A stretch of 64,000 bases of DNA from Cytobacillus massiliigabonensis (GCF_900199725.1 NZ_LT904904.1:1088001-1152000); one strand, 5' to 3'. Shown: positions 28,203 through 38,516, counted from the first letter of the stretch. Program-made: numbers and translations. Notes: a model not told the origin generated them from the letters alone.

Positions 28203-30053
28203 GTGTGTGGAATAACAGGATGGATTAATTGGCATCGAGATTTGACAAAAGAAGAATTCATCGTGGGAAAAATGGCGCAAACTCTAGCAAAGCGCGGTCC
28301 AGATGCTTCGAGTATCTGGAGCGCACACCATGCCTCATTTGGACATAAACGGCTAATCGTTGTTGATCCAGAGGGTGGCGCACAGCCGATGACTAAAATA
28401 AAAAACGGAAATACTTATACGATCGTATATAATGGGGAGCTTTATAATACAGAGGACATTCGGAAAGAATTAATCCAGCGTGGCCACTTATTTAAAAGTC
28501 ACTCAGATACGGAAGTTCTTTTAACTTCTTATATAGAATGGGCAGAAAGCTGTACAGCCCATTTAAATGGAATCTTTGCCTTTGCTGTATGGGATCATGG
28601 GCAGGAGAAGCTTTTCATGGCGAGGGACCGGCTTGGTGTAAAACCACTTTTTTATAAGGAGGAATTTGGATCCTTATTATTTGGTTCAGAGCTGAAAGCC
28701 ATTTTGGCTCATCCGAATGTGAAAGCAGAGATTGATAAGGAAGGACTTCAGGAAGTGTTCGGATTAGGTCCTTCTAAGACACCTGGTCATGGAGTTTTTA
28801 GGGGAATCAAGGAACTTCGCCCTGCTCATGCTCTTACATTTACAAGAAATGGCATGAAAAAATGGCGCTATTGGAATGTGGAAAGCAGGAGGCATGAGCA
28901 TTCATTAGATGATACCGTAGATCATGTAAGATTTTTAGTAAAGGATGCTGTTGAACGCCAGTTGGTTGCAGATGTGCCTGTTTGCACTTTTTTATCAGGC
29001 GGTATTGATTCAAGCGCCCTCAGTGCCTTTGCTTCTGCTTATTTTAAAAAGGAAGGAAGAGGGCCACTCCATACGTATTCGATTGATTATGATCGCAACA
29101 GTGAGTATTTTGAAGCAAGCACGTTTCAGCCTGATCAGGATGGTCCATGGATTCAAAGGATGCAGCAGTATCTGGGCTCAATCCAACACTCAGCGATTAT
29201 TAATAATGAACAGCTAGCCGACCGTTTGGAGGATGCCGTCCGGATGAGAGATTTGCCAGGCATGGCAGATGTCGACTCTTCTCTTCTATGGTTTTGTGAG
29301 CAAATGAAACAGGATTTTACTGTTGCTTTGTCAGGGGAATGTGCAGATGAAATTTTTGGGGGATACCCGTGGTTTTATAGAGAAGAATTGCTTCATACAA
29401 ATGGGTTTCCGTGGATGAGATCACATGCTGAAAGAGAACAGCTGCTTCTTCCAAAATGGCAGGAGAAGCTTGATTTACAAGGCTATGTGAAAGAACGCTA
29501 CAATGAAACAATTGCAGAAACCCCGCTGCTAGATGGAGAATCATCAGTTGAAGCTCGCCGCAGGGAAATGTTTTATTTAAACATGGTCTGGTTCATGCAA
29601 ACATTGCTTGATCGCAAAGATCGGATGAGCATGGGTGCAAGCTTAGAGGTGCGTGTGCCCTTTGCTGATCATCGTATCGTGGAATATGCATGGAACATTC
29701 CATGGGAGATGAAAATGCTGAATGGCCGTGAAAAAGGTATATTACGAAAGGCTCTTGAGGGGGTGCTTCCTAATGAGGTACTTTATCGGAAAAAGAGCCC
29801 ATATCCCAAAACCTATCACCCGCAATATATGAAACTTGTAAAAAATAAACTAACAAATATCCTCAACAACAAAACATCCCCAATCCTAGAAATCATCTCA
29901 AAGCAAAAAGTTCAAGAAATCATTGATTCAGACGGATCCTCATTCAAAGTCCCATGGTATGGTCAGCTTATGACAGGACCCCAGCTCATCGCTCATCTAG
30001 CACAAATAAATATGTGGCTTCAAGAGTATGAAATTAATATTATTGATAACTAA
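28203..30053 (+). CDS. asnB: glutamine-hydrolysing asparagine synthetase family amidotransferase
   Basis: An N-terminal class II glutaminase domain begins MCGITGW (Cys2 nucleophile), and a C-terminal synthetase domain carries the PP-loop LSGGIDSSALSAF. The GTG start is forced by Cys2; the ribosome binding site is weak. Length 616 aa lies near B. subtilis AsnB (632) and AsnO (614). It makes Asn from Asp, but in B. subtilis AsnB and in corynebacterial LtsA homologues amidate meso-diaminopimelate. Position after dapL-dapF-glnA makes that role attractive here, though unproven. Confidence 0.9.
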   Translation: MCGITGWINWHRDLTKEEFIVGKMAQTLAKRGPDASSIWSAHHASFGHKRLIVVDPEGGAQPMTKIKNGNTYTIVYNGELYNTEDIRKELIQRGHLFKSHSDTEVLLTSYIEWAESCTAHLNGIFAFAVWDHGQEKLFMARDRLGVKPLFYKEEFGSLLFGSELKAILAHPNVKAEIDKEGLQEVFGLGPSKTPGHGVFRGIKELRPAHALTFTRNGMKKWRYWNVESRRHEHSLDDTVDHVRFLVKDAVERQLVADVPVCTFLSGGIDSSALSAFASAYFKKEGRGPLHTYSIDYDRNSEYFEASTFQPDQDGPWIQRMQQYLGSIQHSAIINNEQLADRLEDAVRMRDLPGMADVDSSLLWFCEQMKQDFTVALSGECADEIFGGYPWFYREELLHTNGFPWMRSHAEREQLLLPKWQEKLDLQGYVKERYNETIAETPLLDGESSVEARRREMFYLNMVWFMQTLLDRKDRMSMGASLEVRVPFADHRIVEYAWNIPWEMKMLNGREKGILRKALEGVLPNEVLYRKKSPYPKTYHPQYMKLVKNKLTNILNNKTSPILEIISKQKVQEIIDSDGSSFKVPWYGQLMTGPQLIAHLAQINMWLQEYEINIIDN

Positions 30054-30058
30054 AAATA

Positions 30059-30103
30059 GGGTTGTAAGAAAAGCAGCTGCCGCTTTTCTTACGACCCATT
30101 TTT
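30059..30103. terminator. bidirectional terminator asnB / ytlD
   Basis: GGGTTGTAAGAAAAGC pairs with GCTTTTCTTACGACCC, followed by ATTTTT. The ytlD stop codon lies within the downstream arm. Confidence 0.87.
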
Positions 30104-30898
30104 GATTATTTTTCTTTCTAACAGTTCAACCAGCTGATACATAATTGTTGCAAATACAGCTATCACAAGCAGGGAAAGCATGACAAGTGTGAAATTAAAT
30201 ACTTGGAATCCATAGATGATCATGTACCCAAGACCTTTTGAGGCAACAAGAAATTCCCCAACAATGACACCAACCCAAGATAAGCCGACATTGACTTTAA
30301 GAGTGGATATGATAACGGGGAAAGAGGCAGGTAAAATGGCCTCCTTAAAAATTTGAAATCGGGTGGCGCCAAAAGTTTGCAGTACCTTAATATAGTTTGG
30401 ATCGACTTCTTTAAATGAAGTATAGACAACAATGGTTGTGATGATGATGGAGATGATTGCACCCATTGCTACGATGGATGTAAAGCTCGGGCCAAGTGCT
30501 ACGATCAATATCGGACCGAGTGCTACTTTCGGCATCGAGTTTAATACGACTAAATAAGGATCCGCTATTTTTGAAAGCAGCGGTGACCACCAAAGGATGG
30601 CAGCTAGTAAGGTACCAAGTACGGTCCCTAAAATAAACCCAAATATCGTTTCAAAAAGAGTATAGCTTAAATCTACAAATAAAGTTCCGTCTTGAACTTT
30701 TGCAAGGAAGAGCTCCCATACTTTGGATGGTGAACTAAAGATTAATGGATCAATCCACTGCATTCTGCTAGCAATCTCCCATCCTGAAAAAAAGACTAGA
30801 AAAATAATAAGCTGGTAAAAACGGACCCATTTCTTTTCACGTTTTAATGATTGAAGATATCTACGGTGTCCTTGTTCAATGTTTGTTTGCGGGTTCAA
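30089..30898 (-). CDS. ytlD: ABC transporter permease YtlD (NitT/TauT family)
   Basis: Six-helix BPD-type permease. The EAA-like loop is seen at [20 protein letters not shown], and the N-terminal region matches SsuC/TauC-type permeases. I chose TTG 30896-30898 with AAGGAG about 10 nt upstream, giving 269 aa (B. subtilis YtlD is about 268). A longer frame reaches 30961 but would overlap ytlC by 86 nt. Overlaps ytlC by 23 nt. Substrate unknown. Confidence 0.88.
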   Translation of the reverse strand: MNPQTNIEQGHRRYLQSLKREKKWVRFYQLIIFLVFFSGWEIASRMQWIDPLIFSSPSKVWELFLAKVQDGTLFVDLSYTLFETIFGFILGTVLGTLLAAILWWSPLLSKIADPYLVVLNSMPKVALGPILIVALGPSFTSIVAMGAIISIIITTIVVYTSFKEVDPNYIKVLQTFGATRFQIFKEAILPASFPVIISTLKVNVGLSWVGVIVGEFLVASKGLGYMIIYGFQVFNFTLVMLSLLVIAVFATIMYQLVELLERKIIKNGS

Positions 30899-31655
30899 GA
30901 GATTCCAGCTCCTTCCAGACAGTTTGAAAGATACTTGAATAAGCTTCATGGCTCCGTGCACTAAATGGCGTTGCTTCTCTTAATTCATCAGGCATAATAA
31001 ACGTTTTGTGAATCTGTCCTGGACTGGAGGAGAACAGGAAAATACGGTCGCTCATCGCGATGGCTTCTCCGATATCATGGGTAACTAATATGGCTGTTTT
31101 GCCAAATGATTTTAATGTATTTGAAACGAGATCTTCTAGCTTTAGCTTTGTTTGATAATCGAGTGCCGAGAAAGGTTCATCAAGCATAAGCAGCTTTGGC
31201 TCGGTTGCTAATGTTCTAACTAAGGCAACCCGCTGCCTCATTCCGCCAGATAGTTGTTTTGGATATTGTTTCTCCACTCCTTTAAGCCCCATTTTGTCGA
31301 GTAAGGTGAGTGCGTAATCTCTGTTGGCATCATTTATGCTTCCGCCAATTTTGAACCCTAATAAGATATTTTCCTCAATTGTTTTCCATGGAAAGAGATA
31401 ATCCTGCTGGAGCATGTAGCCAATATTTTTGCTTGCTTCTTGAACGTCTTTTCCCTCTAATGTAACAGTTCCTGCTGTCGGCTCAAGCAAGCCGGCAATG
31501 ATCGACAGCAGGGTTGTTTTTCCGCATCCGCTTGGGCCAAGGAAGGAAACAAATTCTCCCTCCCCGATCTCAAGTGAAATATCGGAGAGGGCTGTTGTGG
31601 CAGAGGTTTTTGTAAAGTACGTATGGTGAATTCCTTGTAAGCTTAAGAAATCCAT
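30876..31655 (-). CDS. ytlC: ABC transporter ATP-binding protein YtlC
   Basis: ATPase of the SsuB/TauB type. Walker [10 protein letters not shown], the Q-loop, signature LSGGMRQR, Walker B LLMLDEP and the switch His in VTHDIGEA are all intact. Length 259 aa. It belongs with ytlA and ytlD, but is separated from ytlA by 735 bp filled with a tandem repeat, unlike the compact arrangement usual for such operons. Confidence 0.93.
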   Translation of the reverse strand: MDFLSLQGIHHTYFTKTSATTALSDISLEIGEGEFVSFLGPSGCGKTTLLSIIAGLLEPTAGTVTLEGKDVQEASKNIGYMLQQDYLFPWKTIEENILLGFKIGGSINDANRDYALTLLDKMGLKGVEKQYPKQLSGGMRQRVALVRTLATEPKLLMLDEPFSALDYQTKLKLEDLVSNTLKSFGKTAILVTHDIGEAIAMSDRIFLFSSSPGQIHKTFIMPDELREATPFSARSHEAYSSIFQTVWKELESLEPANKH

Positions 31656-31699
31656 GGGAGCCCTCCTTACTATCCTTCATTTTTAAAAACTTTGGTTTA

Positions 31700-32390
31700 G
31701 GGACGAAAAGCAAGTAATCGAGCCCGGTATTGAGTAAAAAGCAGATGCATGGGAACGAAAAGCGAGCAATCGTCCCCGTTAATGAGTAAAAAGCAGATGC
31801 ACGGGAACGAAAAGCGTGTAATCGTCCCCGTTAATGAGTAAAAAGCAGATGCACGGGAACGAATAGCGAGCAATCGTCCCCGTTATTGAGTAAAAAAGCA
31901 AATGCATGGGAACGAAAAGCGAGTAATCGAGCCCGTTATTGAGTAAAAAGCAGATGCACGGGAACGAAAAGCGTGTAATCGTCCCCGTTAATGAGTAAAA
32001 AGCAGATGCATGGGAACGAAAAGTGAGTAATCGTCCCCGTTAATGAGTAAAAAGCAGATGCACGGGAACAAAAAGCGAGCAATCGTCCCCGTTAATGAGT
32101 AAAAAGCAGATGCACGGGAACGAAAAGCGAGCAATCGTCCCCGTTAATGAGTAAAAAGCAGATACATGGGAATAAAAAGCGAGCAATCGTCCCCGTTAAT
32201 GAGTAAAAAGCAGATGCACGGGAACGAAAAGCGAGTAATCGAGCCCGTTATTGAGTAAAAAGCAGATGCACGGGAACGAAAAGCGAGTAATCGAGCCCGT
32301 TATTGAGTAAAAAGCAGATGCACGGGAACGAAAAGTGTGTAATCGAGCCCGTTAGTGGGTTAAAAGTAGTTACACTGGAATGAATAGAAG
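31700..32390. repeat. 52-bp tandem repeat array, about 13 copies
   Basis: GGGAACGA-type starts occur at 31700, 31751, 31803, 31855, 31908, 31960, 32012, 32064, 32116, 32168, 32220, 32272 and 32324, with a decayed copy at 32376. Spacing is 52 bp except 51 once and 53 once. Each unit contains GGGAACGA...TCGTCCCC, an imperfect inverted repeat, then GAGTAAAAAGCAGATGCAC. Two subtypes alternate: TCGTCCCCGTTAAT and TCGAGCCCGTTATT. The period is not a multiple of three, so it is not coding. It lies inside the ytlA-ytlC gap. Confidence 0.95.
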
Positions 32391-33389
32391 TTACTTCATT
32401 ACACCTTCAGCAATTTCTGTATTGACAAGTGTTTCATAGTCAATTCGTTCAGGCAGTTCGCCAGCTTCTTCCATGACATCTTGCAGATTATTCCATCCAT
32501 CTTCATTTAAGATCGGATTTGTTGCAAAAGAGCCTTGATTTTTATACCGTTCAACAACCATTTCAATTGTTTCGATATTTGTGTTGTCAAAATAGCCTTT
32601 AATTGCATCTGCGATTTCTTTTGCATTATGTGAGTCCACCCATTGCTGAGCCTTATAAATAGCTCTTGTAAACTTTTCAATCGTTTCTTTCTTTTCTTTA
32701 ATGGTGCTTTCTTTTGTCATAAAGGTTGTGTATGGAAGGTTCCCTGACTCTTCGCCAAAAGAGGCAACAATATGGCCTTTGCCTTCTTGTTCAAATACAC
32801 TGGCAGTAGGTTCAAAAAGCTGGACATATTCCCCAGTCCCGGAGGCAAAAGCTGGAGCGATATTAGCAAAATCAACATTTTGGATTAGATCTAAATCTTG
32901 ATGTGGATCAATGCCATGTTTCTTCAGAACGAATTCACCAACCATTTGCGGCATGCCGCCTTTGCGCTGTCCAAGGAAGGTTGCCCCTTTTAATTGATCC
33001 CAAGAAAAATTGTCTATTTTTTCACGGGAAACTAGAAAGGTTCCATCTGTTTGAGTAAGTGCGGCAAAGTTGATAACTGGATCATTTGAGCCTTGAGCAT
33101 AAACATAAATGGATGTTTCAGAGCCTACAAGGGCAATGTCGATACTGTCTGACAATAAGGCAGTCATCGTCTTATCTCCGCCAGCAGTAGTTGTCAGTTC
33201 AACATTCAGTCCCTCTTCTTCAAAAAAACCTTTTTCAAGTGCAACATATTGCGGCGCATAGAAAATGGATCTTGTTACTTCACCGATACGAATATTTTGA
33301 ACCTTATCTTTTCCACAGGCTGCAAGGGGTATAATAAGAATGGCAATTAAAACAAGGGAAAAACTAACTTTTAGCCATTTTTTCATCAC
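32391..33389 (-). CDS. ytlA: ABC transporter substrate-binding lipoprotein YtlA
   Basis: NMT1/THI5-like receptor of the NitT/TauT/SsuA class. The signal peptide ends in the lipobox PLAAC (Cys near 25), then IRIGEVTRSIFYAPQYVALEKG, typical of this fold. Length 332 aa. First gene of the minus-strand ytlA-ytlC-ytlD set; the stop lies at the edge of the 52-bp array. The ligand is not known; relatives bind thiamine precursors, sulfonates or nitrate. Confidence 0.9.
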   Translation of the reverse strand: MMKKWLKVSFSLVLIAILIIPLAACGKDKVQNIRIGEVTRSIFYAPQYVALEKGFFEEEGLNVELTTTAGGDKTMTALLSDSIDIALVGSETSIYVYAQGSNDPVINFAALTQTDGTFLVSREKIDNFSWDQLKGATFLGQRKGGMPQMVGEFVLKKHGIDPHQDLDLIQNVDFANIAPAFASGTGEYVQLFEPTASVFEQEGKGHIVASFGEESGNLPYTTFMTKESTIKEKKETIEKFTRAIYKAQQWVDSHNAKEIADAIKGYFDNTNIETIEMVVERYKNQGSFATNPILNEDGWNNLQDVMEEAGELPERIDYETLVNTEIAEGVMK

Positions 33390-33495
33390 TCAAACCTCCA
33401 TTAATCACAAGATATATCAGCTTCAAAGCCTACATTATCGTATGAGGGTGCAAAAAATGTGTGAATGCCTAGTAAAAAATTTTTATCGTAAAGTG

Positions 33496-33596
33496 GAATC
33501 CGATTAAAGCCTGAGATATTCCGGTTAAATTTCGGAATAATCCGTTCAAAATACGATAATTCGGTTAGATTAAGAAATATTTCGGTCAGTTTGCCA
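33496..33596. repeat. degenerate 21-bp tandem array with ATTCCGGTTAAAT-like units
   Basis: Related cores ccGatt, ccGgtt, ccGttc, tcGgtt and ttcGgt recur with spacing 21, 21, 20, 21 bp between ytlA and ytmA. Copies are diverged. No promoter can be assigned confidently within it, though both divergent genes must start here. Confidence 0.55.
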
Positions 33597-33617
33597 CAAG
33601 AAGGAGATGAACACAGG

Positions 33618-34388
33618 TTGGATCCGATAATACATAAGGAAAGATTTCCATCACCAAACCCAAGCATTGAATTATCTATCGTTACCTATCGATCAGACGG
33701 ATTAAAAGTGAAGGGGCTTTTAGCAGAGCCAAAAGGAAATGAAAGCTATGATGGTTTTCTCTACTTGCGCGGAGGAATAAAAAATGTTGGGAAAGTTAGA
33801 CCAGGGCGTATTGTTCAGTTTGCGTCAGAAGGATTTATTGTCTTTGCCCCATTTTATCGGGGAAATCAAGAGGGGGAGGGGGATGAAGATTTTGCTGGAG
33901 CAGATCGGGAGGATGCCTTTTCAGCTTTCAGACTCCTTCAATCCCATCCCAGGGTAAAAGGAACACATATTTTTGGTTTTTCAAGAGGGGGAGTCATGGC
34001 GCTATTAACGGCTATTCAATTTCCTGAGGCAAAATCAATTGTTACCTGGGGGGGTGTTAGCGATATGTTTCTAACATATGTGGAGAGAGAGGATCTTCGG
34101 CGAATGATGAAGAGAGTGATTGGTGGAACCCCAACAAAGTTCCCAGATCGATATGAGTACCGAACGCCCCTTTTTCAAATAGAGAGGCTTCAGCCCCCTG
34201 TTCTAATTATTCATGGAGAAAAAGATAAAAATGTTTCAGCCGAGCACGCCTATCGTCTGGAGAAAAGATTGAAAGCGCTAAATAAAAAAGTAGAAAGCTG
34301 GTATTTTCGGGAGTTTACCCATTATTTTCCCCCTGCAATCAATCGGAAGGTAGTCCAAGATTTAACCAATTGGATGAAAAAACAGTAA
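33618..34388 (+). CDS. ytmA: alpha/beta hydrolase YtmA (prolyl oligopeptidase-like family)
   Basis: Probable serine peptidase or esterase. The nucleophile elbow is GFSRGG, acid region HGEKDKNV, and catalytic His in FTHYFPP. The start is TTG 33618, 11 nt after AAGGAG, giving 256 aa (B. subtilis YtmA is about 257). Cytosolic, no signal peptide. Monocistronic; substrate unknown. Confidence 0.82.
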   Translation: MDPIIHKERFPSPNPSIELSIVTYRSDGLKVKGLLAEPKGNESYDGFLYLRGGIKNVGKVRPGRIVQFASEGFIVFAPFYRGNQEGEGDEDFAGADREDAFSAFRLLQSHPRVKGTHIFGFSRGGVMALLTAIQFPEAKSIVTWGGVSDMFLTYVEREDLRRMMKRVIGGTPTKFPDRYEYRTPLFQIERLQPPVLIIHGEKDKNVSAEHAYRLEKRLKALNKKVESWYFREFTHYFPPAINRKVVQDLTNWMKKQ

Positions 34389-34422
34389 AAAAGGAATTGC
34401 CAGTAAAGGCAATTCCTTTTTT
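34387..34422. terminator. bidirectional terminator ytmA / pckA
   Basis: AAAAAGGAATTGCC / GGCAATTCCTTTTT with a short loop, immediately after the ytmA stop and between convergent genes. Confidence 0.88.
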
Positions 34423-34462
34423 CGGGGAATGAAGCTAAATTTATATCGATATATAGAGTATA

Positions 34463-36049
34463 TTAAGCGGTTGGACCGCCTTTTTCTTCAATTTCAGCAG
34501 GGACGTTTGAGAACTTCTTGAAGTTTTCGCGGAACTTAGCTGCAAGTTCCTTCGCTTTTACTTCATAGGCAGCTTGATCATCCCAAGTTTTGTTTGGCTG
34601 AAGCACTTCATCTGGTACACCAGGTACATGCAGTGGAATTTCAAGACCAAAGATTTCATCCTTAATGGTCTCTACATTATTTAATTCGCCTTCTAGGGCA
34701 GATTGAACCATTGCACGAGTATATGGAAGCTTCATACGATTGCCAACCCCATATTCGCCGCCAGTCCAGCCTGTATTCACAAGGTATACCTTTGCATTAT
34801 GCTCATCGATTTTCTTACCAAGCATTTCAGCATATTCAGTCGCTGCACGAGGCAAGAATGGTGAACCAAAGCATGTGGAGAAGGTTGCTTCTGGTGAAGT
34901 CACTCCACGCTCTGTACCAGCAAGCTTAGATGTATAACCGCTAAGGAAATGGTACATGGCTTGCTCTTTCGTTAATTTAGAGATAGGAGGCAGGACGCCA
35001 AATGCATCTGCTGTTAAAAATACGATCGTATTAGGGTGTCCAGCAATGCTTGGATCCACAATATTATCAATCGCTTGAATTGGGTATGCAGCACGAGTAT
35101 TTTCTGTTAATGTGTTGTCATCATAATCAGCCACTCTGCTTTCGTTATTAATAACAACGTTTTCCAGCACTGCTCCGAATCGGATGGCATCAAAAATTTG
35201 AGGCTCTTTTTCACGAGTAAGGTTGATGCATTTCGCATAGCATCCACCTTCAATATTGAATACTCCGTTTGGAGACCAGCCGTGTTCATCATCACCGATT
35301 AAGCGACGATTTGGATCTGCAGATAGTGTTGTTTTCCCAGTTCCAGACAGACCGAAGAACAGAGCAACGTCCCCTTCTAGCCCAACGTTAGCCGAACAAT
35401 GCATAGGGAGGATTTCCTTTTCTGGGAGTAAATAGTTCATAACTGAGAAAATGGATTTCTTAATTTCACCAGCATATTCAGTTCCGCCAATTAATACCGT
35501 ACGTTTTTCAAAAGAAACGATAATAAAGGTTTCAGATGCAGTTCCATCAATAGCAGGGTCCGCTTTAAAGTTTGGTGCGGAAATAACCGTGAATTCTGCC
35601 TGGTGATCCAACAATTCCTCATCTGTAGGGCGAATAAATAGCTGATGTGCAAATAAGTTATGCCAAGCATACTCATTAATGACTTGGATTGGCAGTCTAT
35701 GTTTTTTATCAGCGCCTGCAAATCCTTTAAAAACAAACACTTCGTCTTTCTCTTGTAAGTAGCTTAACACTTTATTATATAAATTAGAGAATACTTCTTC
35801 AGAGATTGGCTGGTTCACACTTCCCCAATCAACTGTATCTAAAGTTGACGCTTCTTTCACTATATACTTATCTTTAGGCGAACGCCCTGTATATTTGCCA
35901 GTTGTTGCAGCAACAGCTCCAGTTGATGTCAGGGAGCCTTCATTACGATTCAATACTTTTTCAACAAGCTGAGGAACAGACAATTGAATTTGAATATTAT
36001 TCCCTTTTAGTAAATCAATCAATTTATTTGGAATGCTAACAGAATTCAT
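34463..36049 (-). CDS. pckA: phosphoenolpyruvate carboxykinase (ATP)
   Basis: Gluconeogenic enzyme making PEP from oxaloacetate. It shows TGRSPKDKY near the N-terminus, the P-loop [11 protein letters not shown] (about residues 233-243) and the Mg/ATP segment IGDDEHGW. Length 528 aa. AAGGAAGG precedes the ATG. Single gene; in B. subtilis pckA is repressed by CcpN on glucose, but I could not identify an operator in the 190 bp upstream. Confidence 0.97.
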   Translation of the reverse strand: MNSVSIPNKLIDLLKGNNIQIQLSVPQLVEKVLNRNEGSLTSTGAVAATTGKYTGRSPKDKYIVKEASTLDTVDWGSVNQPISEEVFSNLYNKVLSYLQEKDEVFVFKGFAGADKKHRLPIQVINEYAWHNLFAHQLFIRPTDEELLDHQAEFTVISAPNFKADPAIDGTASETFIIVSFEKRTVLIGGTEYAGEIKKSIFSVMNYLLPEKEILPMHCSANVGLEGDVALFFGLSGTGKTTLSADPNRRLIGDDEHGWSPNGVFNIEGGCYAKCINLTREKEPQIFDAIRFGAVLENVVINNESRVADYDDNTLTENTRAAYPIQAIDNIVDPSIAGHPNTIVFLTADAFGVLPPISKLTKEQAMYHFLSGYTSKLAGTERGVTSPEATFSTCFGSPFLPRAATEYAEMLGKKIDEHNAKVYLVNTGWTGGEYGVGNRMKLPYTRAMVQSALEGELNNVETIKDEIFGLEIPLHVPGVPDEVLQPNKTWDDQAAYEVKAKELAAKFRENFKKFSNVPAEIEEKGGPTA

Positions 36050-36269
36050 CTGATGAATACCTTCCTTTATCCAGTATTATTTTTGAAAGTGATTACATCT
36101 CGTAATTAGTATAACACATTTGGATGATTAATCTATACTATTAAAATTTTTTTTCAAAAAATAATAAAAATGTCACAATTGGCTTTTCAGCTAATTGTAA
36201 TTTTTGAATTGAAAAATCAATAAGAACTCCCCATGTATGTTAAAATGGAATTATCAAAATGTAAACGGG

Positions 36270-36653
36270 ATGATCTTTTTGAGAACGACTGCATTGTATG
36301 ATAGAACATGTACGTTATGCAAGGAATCAAAGCGAATGTTTACCAAGCTTGACTGGTTTCGTCAAATCGATTGGGTTTCATTACAGGAATATGAAAAAAA
36401 TGAGCAGGCATTTGCGTTTGATAAAGCTAGTTTGCGAAAAGAACTTCATATTATTACATCCAATGGTCATGTGCTAAAGGGCTTTTATGCAATAAGATAT
36501 TTGTTCCTGCGTTTCCCCTTGTTCTTCCTATTAGGGGCTTTTTTATACCTTCCATTTTCCTATATAATTGGAAATCCAATTTATCAATGGATTGCTAAAA
36601 ATCGCCATAAATTTCTAAAAAGAAAATGTGAGGACGGAAGTTGTTCATTATAG
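36270..36653 (+). CDS. DCC-family (DUF393) thiol-disulfide-type protein
   Basis: The N-terminal YDRTCTLCKESK is the YDxxCxxC signature of the DCC family, a thioredoxin-like group of unknown role. A hydrophobic segment (FPLFFLLGAFLYLPFSY) near residue 90 suggests membrane association. The start is uncertain: ATG 36270 or TTG 36279 (GGGATGA just upstream), while the frame extends to 36237. It stands between pckA and metK; an apparently separate gene. Confidence 0.75.
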   Translation: MIFLRTTALYDRTCTLCKESKRMFTKLDWFRQIDWVSLQEYEKNEQAFAFDKASLRKELHIITSNGHVLKGFYAIRYLFLRFPLFFLLGAFLYLPFSYIIGNPIYQWIAKNRHKFLKRKCEDGSCSL

Positions 36654-36744
36654 CATAGGTTATTAATCAAAAAACAAGAATTTTATTCAGATAGTTATTG
36701 ACATAAATTCATTCTATACGTTATGATTTTACCTTGAACGGATA

Positions 36745-36917
36745 CTCTCTTATCCCGAGCTGGCGGAGGGACAGGCCCAATGAAGCCCAGCAACCTGTTA
36801 AAGATTTTTTTAGCAAAGGTGCTAACCTGACGCAAGGACTTAGAGCCTTGAACGATAAGAGTGAAAGGCGCGAATCGATTTGTTTTCAACCTTTTCACAT
36901 ATGAAAAGGTTTTTTTG
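36745..36917 (+). promoter_or_regulatory. SAM-I (S-box) riboswitch of metK
   Basis: The conserved S-box core is seen: CTTATCCCGAGCTGGCGGAG, GGGACAGGCCC, ATGAAGCCC, AGCAACC and the closing GATAAGAG near 36853. The expression platform is a terminator, AACCTTTTCA / TGAAAAGGTT then TTTTTT (36888-36916). High SAM should stop transcription before metK. Confidence 0.96.
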
Positions 36918-37192
36918 TACTTTATGGAACCTTTAATTATGGATTAGAGTATAATAAAAAACTAAGTCTTTCGCCATAGATACTTGGCTATAAGAAATGT
37001 TTTTTAATGCAAATTTGATGGACGGCTTTTGGTTTTTTGAGTTTTTAATATGACTGTGTTTAAGTGTTAAAGGGGCATATTAATAAAAACTCCCTGTTTA
37101 TTTCATACTACTTAGGGAATGAGTTCCGTATCAACCTAAGGTTGCTTCCTGCTAAGCGATCTTGCCTATAATATAAATAAGGAGGAATCCAG
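36918..37192 (+). other. 275-nt leader between S-box terminator and metK
   Basis: No gene or second riboswitch was recognised. The region is unusually long for the distance from an S-box terminator to its gene, and contains TTTTTTGAGTTTTTAATATG-like AT-rich DNA that could hold a second promoter. Confidence 0.4.
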
Positions 37193-38392
37193 ATGTCAAC
37201 AAAACGTCGTTTGTTTACTTCTGAATCAGTTACTGAAGGCCATCCGGATAAAATTTGTGACCAAATTTCTGATGCGATTTTGGATGCTATTTTAGCAAAG
37301 GATGCCAATGCACGTGTTGCAGCTGAAACGTCTGTAACAACAGGTCTCGTTCTAGTTGCTGGTGAAATTACTACTTCTACATATGTAGATATTCCAAAGA
37401 TTGTACGTGAAACGGTGAAAGAGATTGGCTATACACGTGCAAAATACGGTTTCGATGCAGAAACTTGTGCAGTATTAACATCCATTGATGAGCAATCTGC
37501 TGATATAGCAATGGGTGTTGACCAAGCCCTTGAAGCGCGTGAGGGATCAATGAGTGATGAAGAAATCGAAGCGATCGGTGCAGGAGACCAAGGCTTAATG
37601 TTTGGTTATGCTTGTAACGAAACAAAAGAGCTTATGCCGCTGCCTATTTCATTAGCACATAAACTTTCCCGCCGTTTAACAGAAGTTCGTAAAGAAGATA
37701 TTCTTCCTTACCTTCGCCCAGATGGCAAAACGCAAGTAACAGTAGAATATGATGAAAATAACAAACCTGTTCGTATTGATACGATTGTTATTTCAACTCA
37801 ACACCACCCTGAAATTAGCCTTGAGCAAATTCAACGCAATCTGAAAGAACACGTGATTAACCCTGTTGTTCCGAAAGAGCTAATTGATGAAAATACAAAG
37901 TACTTCATTAACCCAACTGGCCGTTTCGTTATTGGCGGACCTCAAGGGGATGCAGGTCTAACAGGCCGTAAAATTATTGTTGATACTTACGGCGGATATG
38001 CTCGCCATGGCGGCGGTGCATTCTCTGGTAAGGATCCTACAAAAGTTGACCGTTCTGCTGCTTATGCTGCACGTTATGTGGCAAAGAATCTTGTAGCTGC
38101 AGAATTAGCAGATAAAGTAGAGGTTCAGCTTGCTTATGCAATTGGTGTTGCACAGCCAGTTTCTATTTCTGTCGATACATTTGGCACTGGAAAAGTAAGT
38201 GAGGATGTATTAGTTGATCTAGTGCGCAAACATTTTGACCTTCGTCCAGCTGGAATTATCAATATGCTTAATCTAAGACGCCCAATTTACAAGCAAACAG
38301 CTGCATATGGCCATTTTGGCCGTACAGATGTGGACCTTCCTTGGGAACGTACGGATAAAGCAGAAGCTTTACGTGCAGACGCAACAAAATAA
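37193..38392 (+). CDS. metK: S-adenosylmethionine synthetase
   Basis: Makes SAM from methionine and ATP. It shows the ATP motif [16 protein letters not shown] at residues 16-31, GAGDQG, and the P-loop-like [16 protein letters not shown]. Length 399 aa; AAGGAGG precedes the ATG. Controlled by the upstream S-box. Supplies SAM for ytqA, ytqB and menaquinone methylation; luxS recycles the product. Confidence 0.98.
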   Translation: MSTKRRLFTSESVTEGHPDKICDQISDAILDAILAKDANARVAAETSVTTGLVLVAGEITTSTYVDIPKIVRETVKEIGYTRAKYGFDAETCAVLTSIDEQSADIAMGVDQALEAREGSMSDEEIEAIGAGDQGLMFGYACNETKELMPLPISLAHKLSRRLTEVRKEDILPYLRPDGKTQVTVEYDENNKPVRIDTIVISTQHHPEISLEQIQRNLKEHVINPVVPKELIDENTKYFINPTGRFVIGGPQGDAGLTGRKIIVDTYGGYARHGGGAFSGKDPTKVDRSAAYAARYVAKNLVAAELADKVEVQLAYAIGVAQPVSISVDTFGTGKVSEDVLVDLVRKHFDLRPAGIINMLNLRRPIYKQTAAYGHFGRTDVDLPWERTDKAEALRADATK

Positions 38393-38399
38393 TATAGAA

Positions 38400-38432
38400 A
38401 AAAAGGAGCTGCAAATTGCAGTTCCTTTTTTA
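38400..38432 (+). terminator. terminator of metK
   Basis: GGAGCTGCA / TGCAGTTCC flanked by A and T runs, 8 nt after the metK stop; may act in both directions. Confidence 0.87.
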
Positions 38433-38516
38433 TAAAATATTGCTGTAATGCTTGGACATAAAATGATTATATTGACCATACACCCGAATTTATTTTCAAA
38501 CGGTTGGAATAATCTC

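Noticed and set aside
31700..32390. CRISPR array
   Set aside because: Units are direct head-to-tail repeats of 52 bp with no unique spacers, and no cas genes are nearby.
33401..33667. 88-codon minus-strand ORF
   Set aside because: It runs through the 21-bp repeat array and overlaps the ytmA start; no ribosome binding site.
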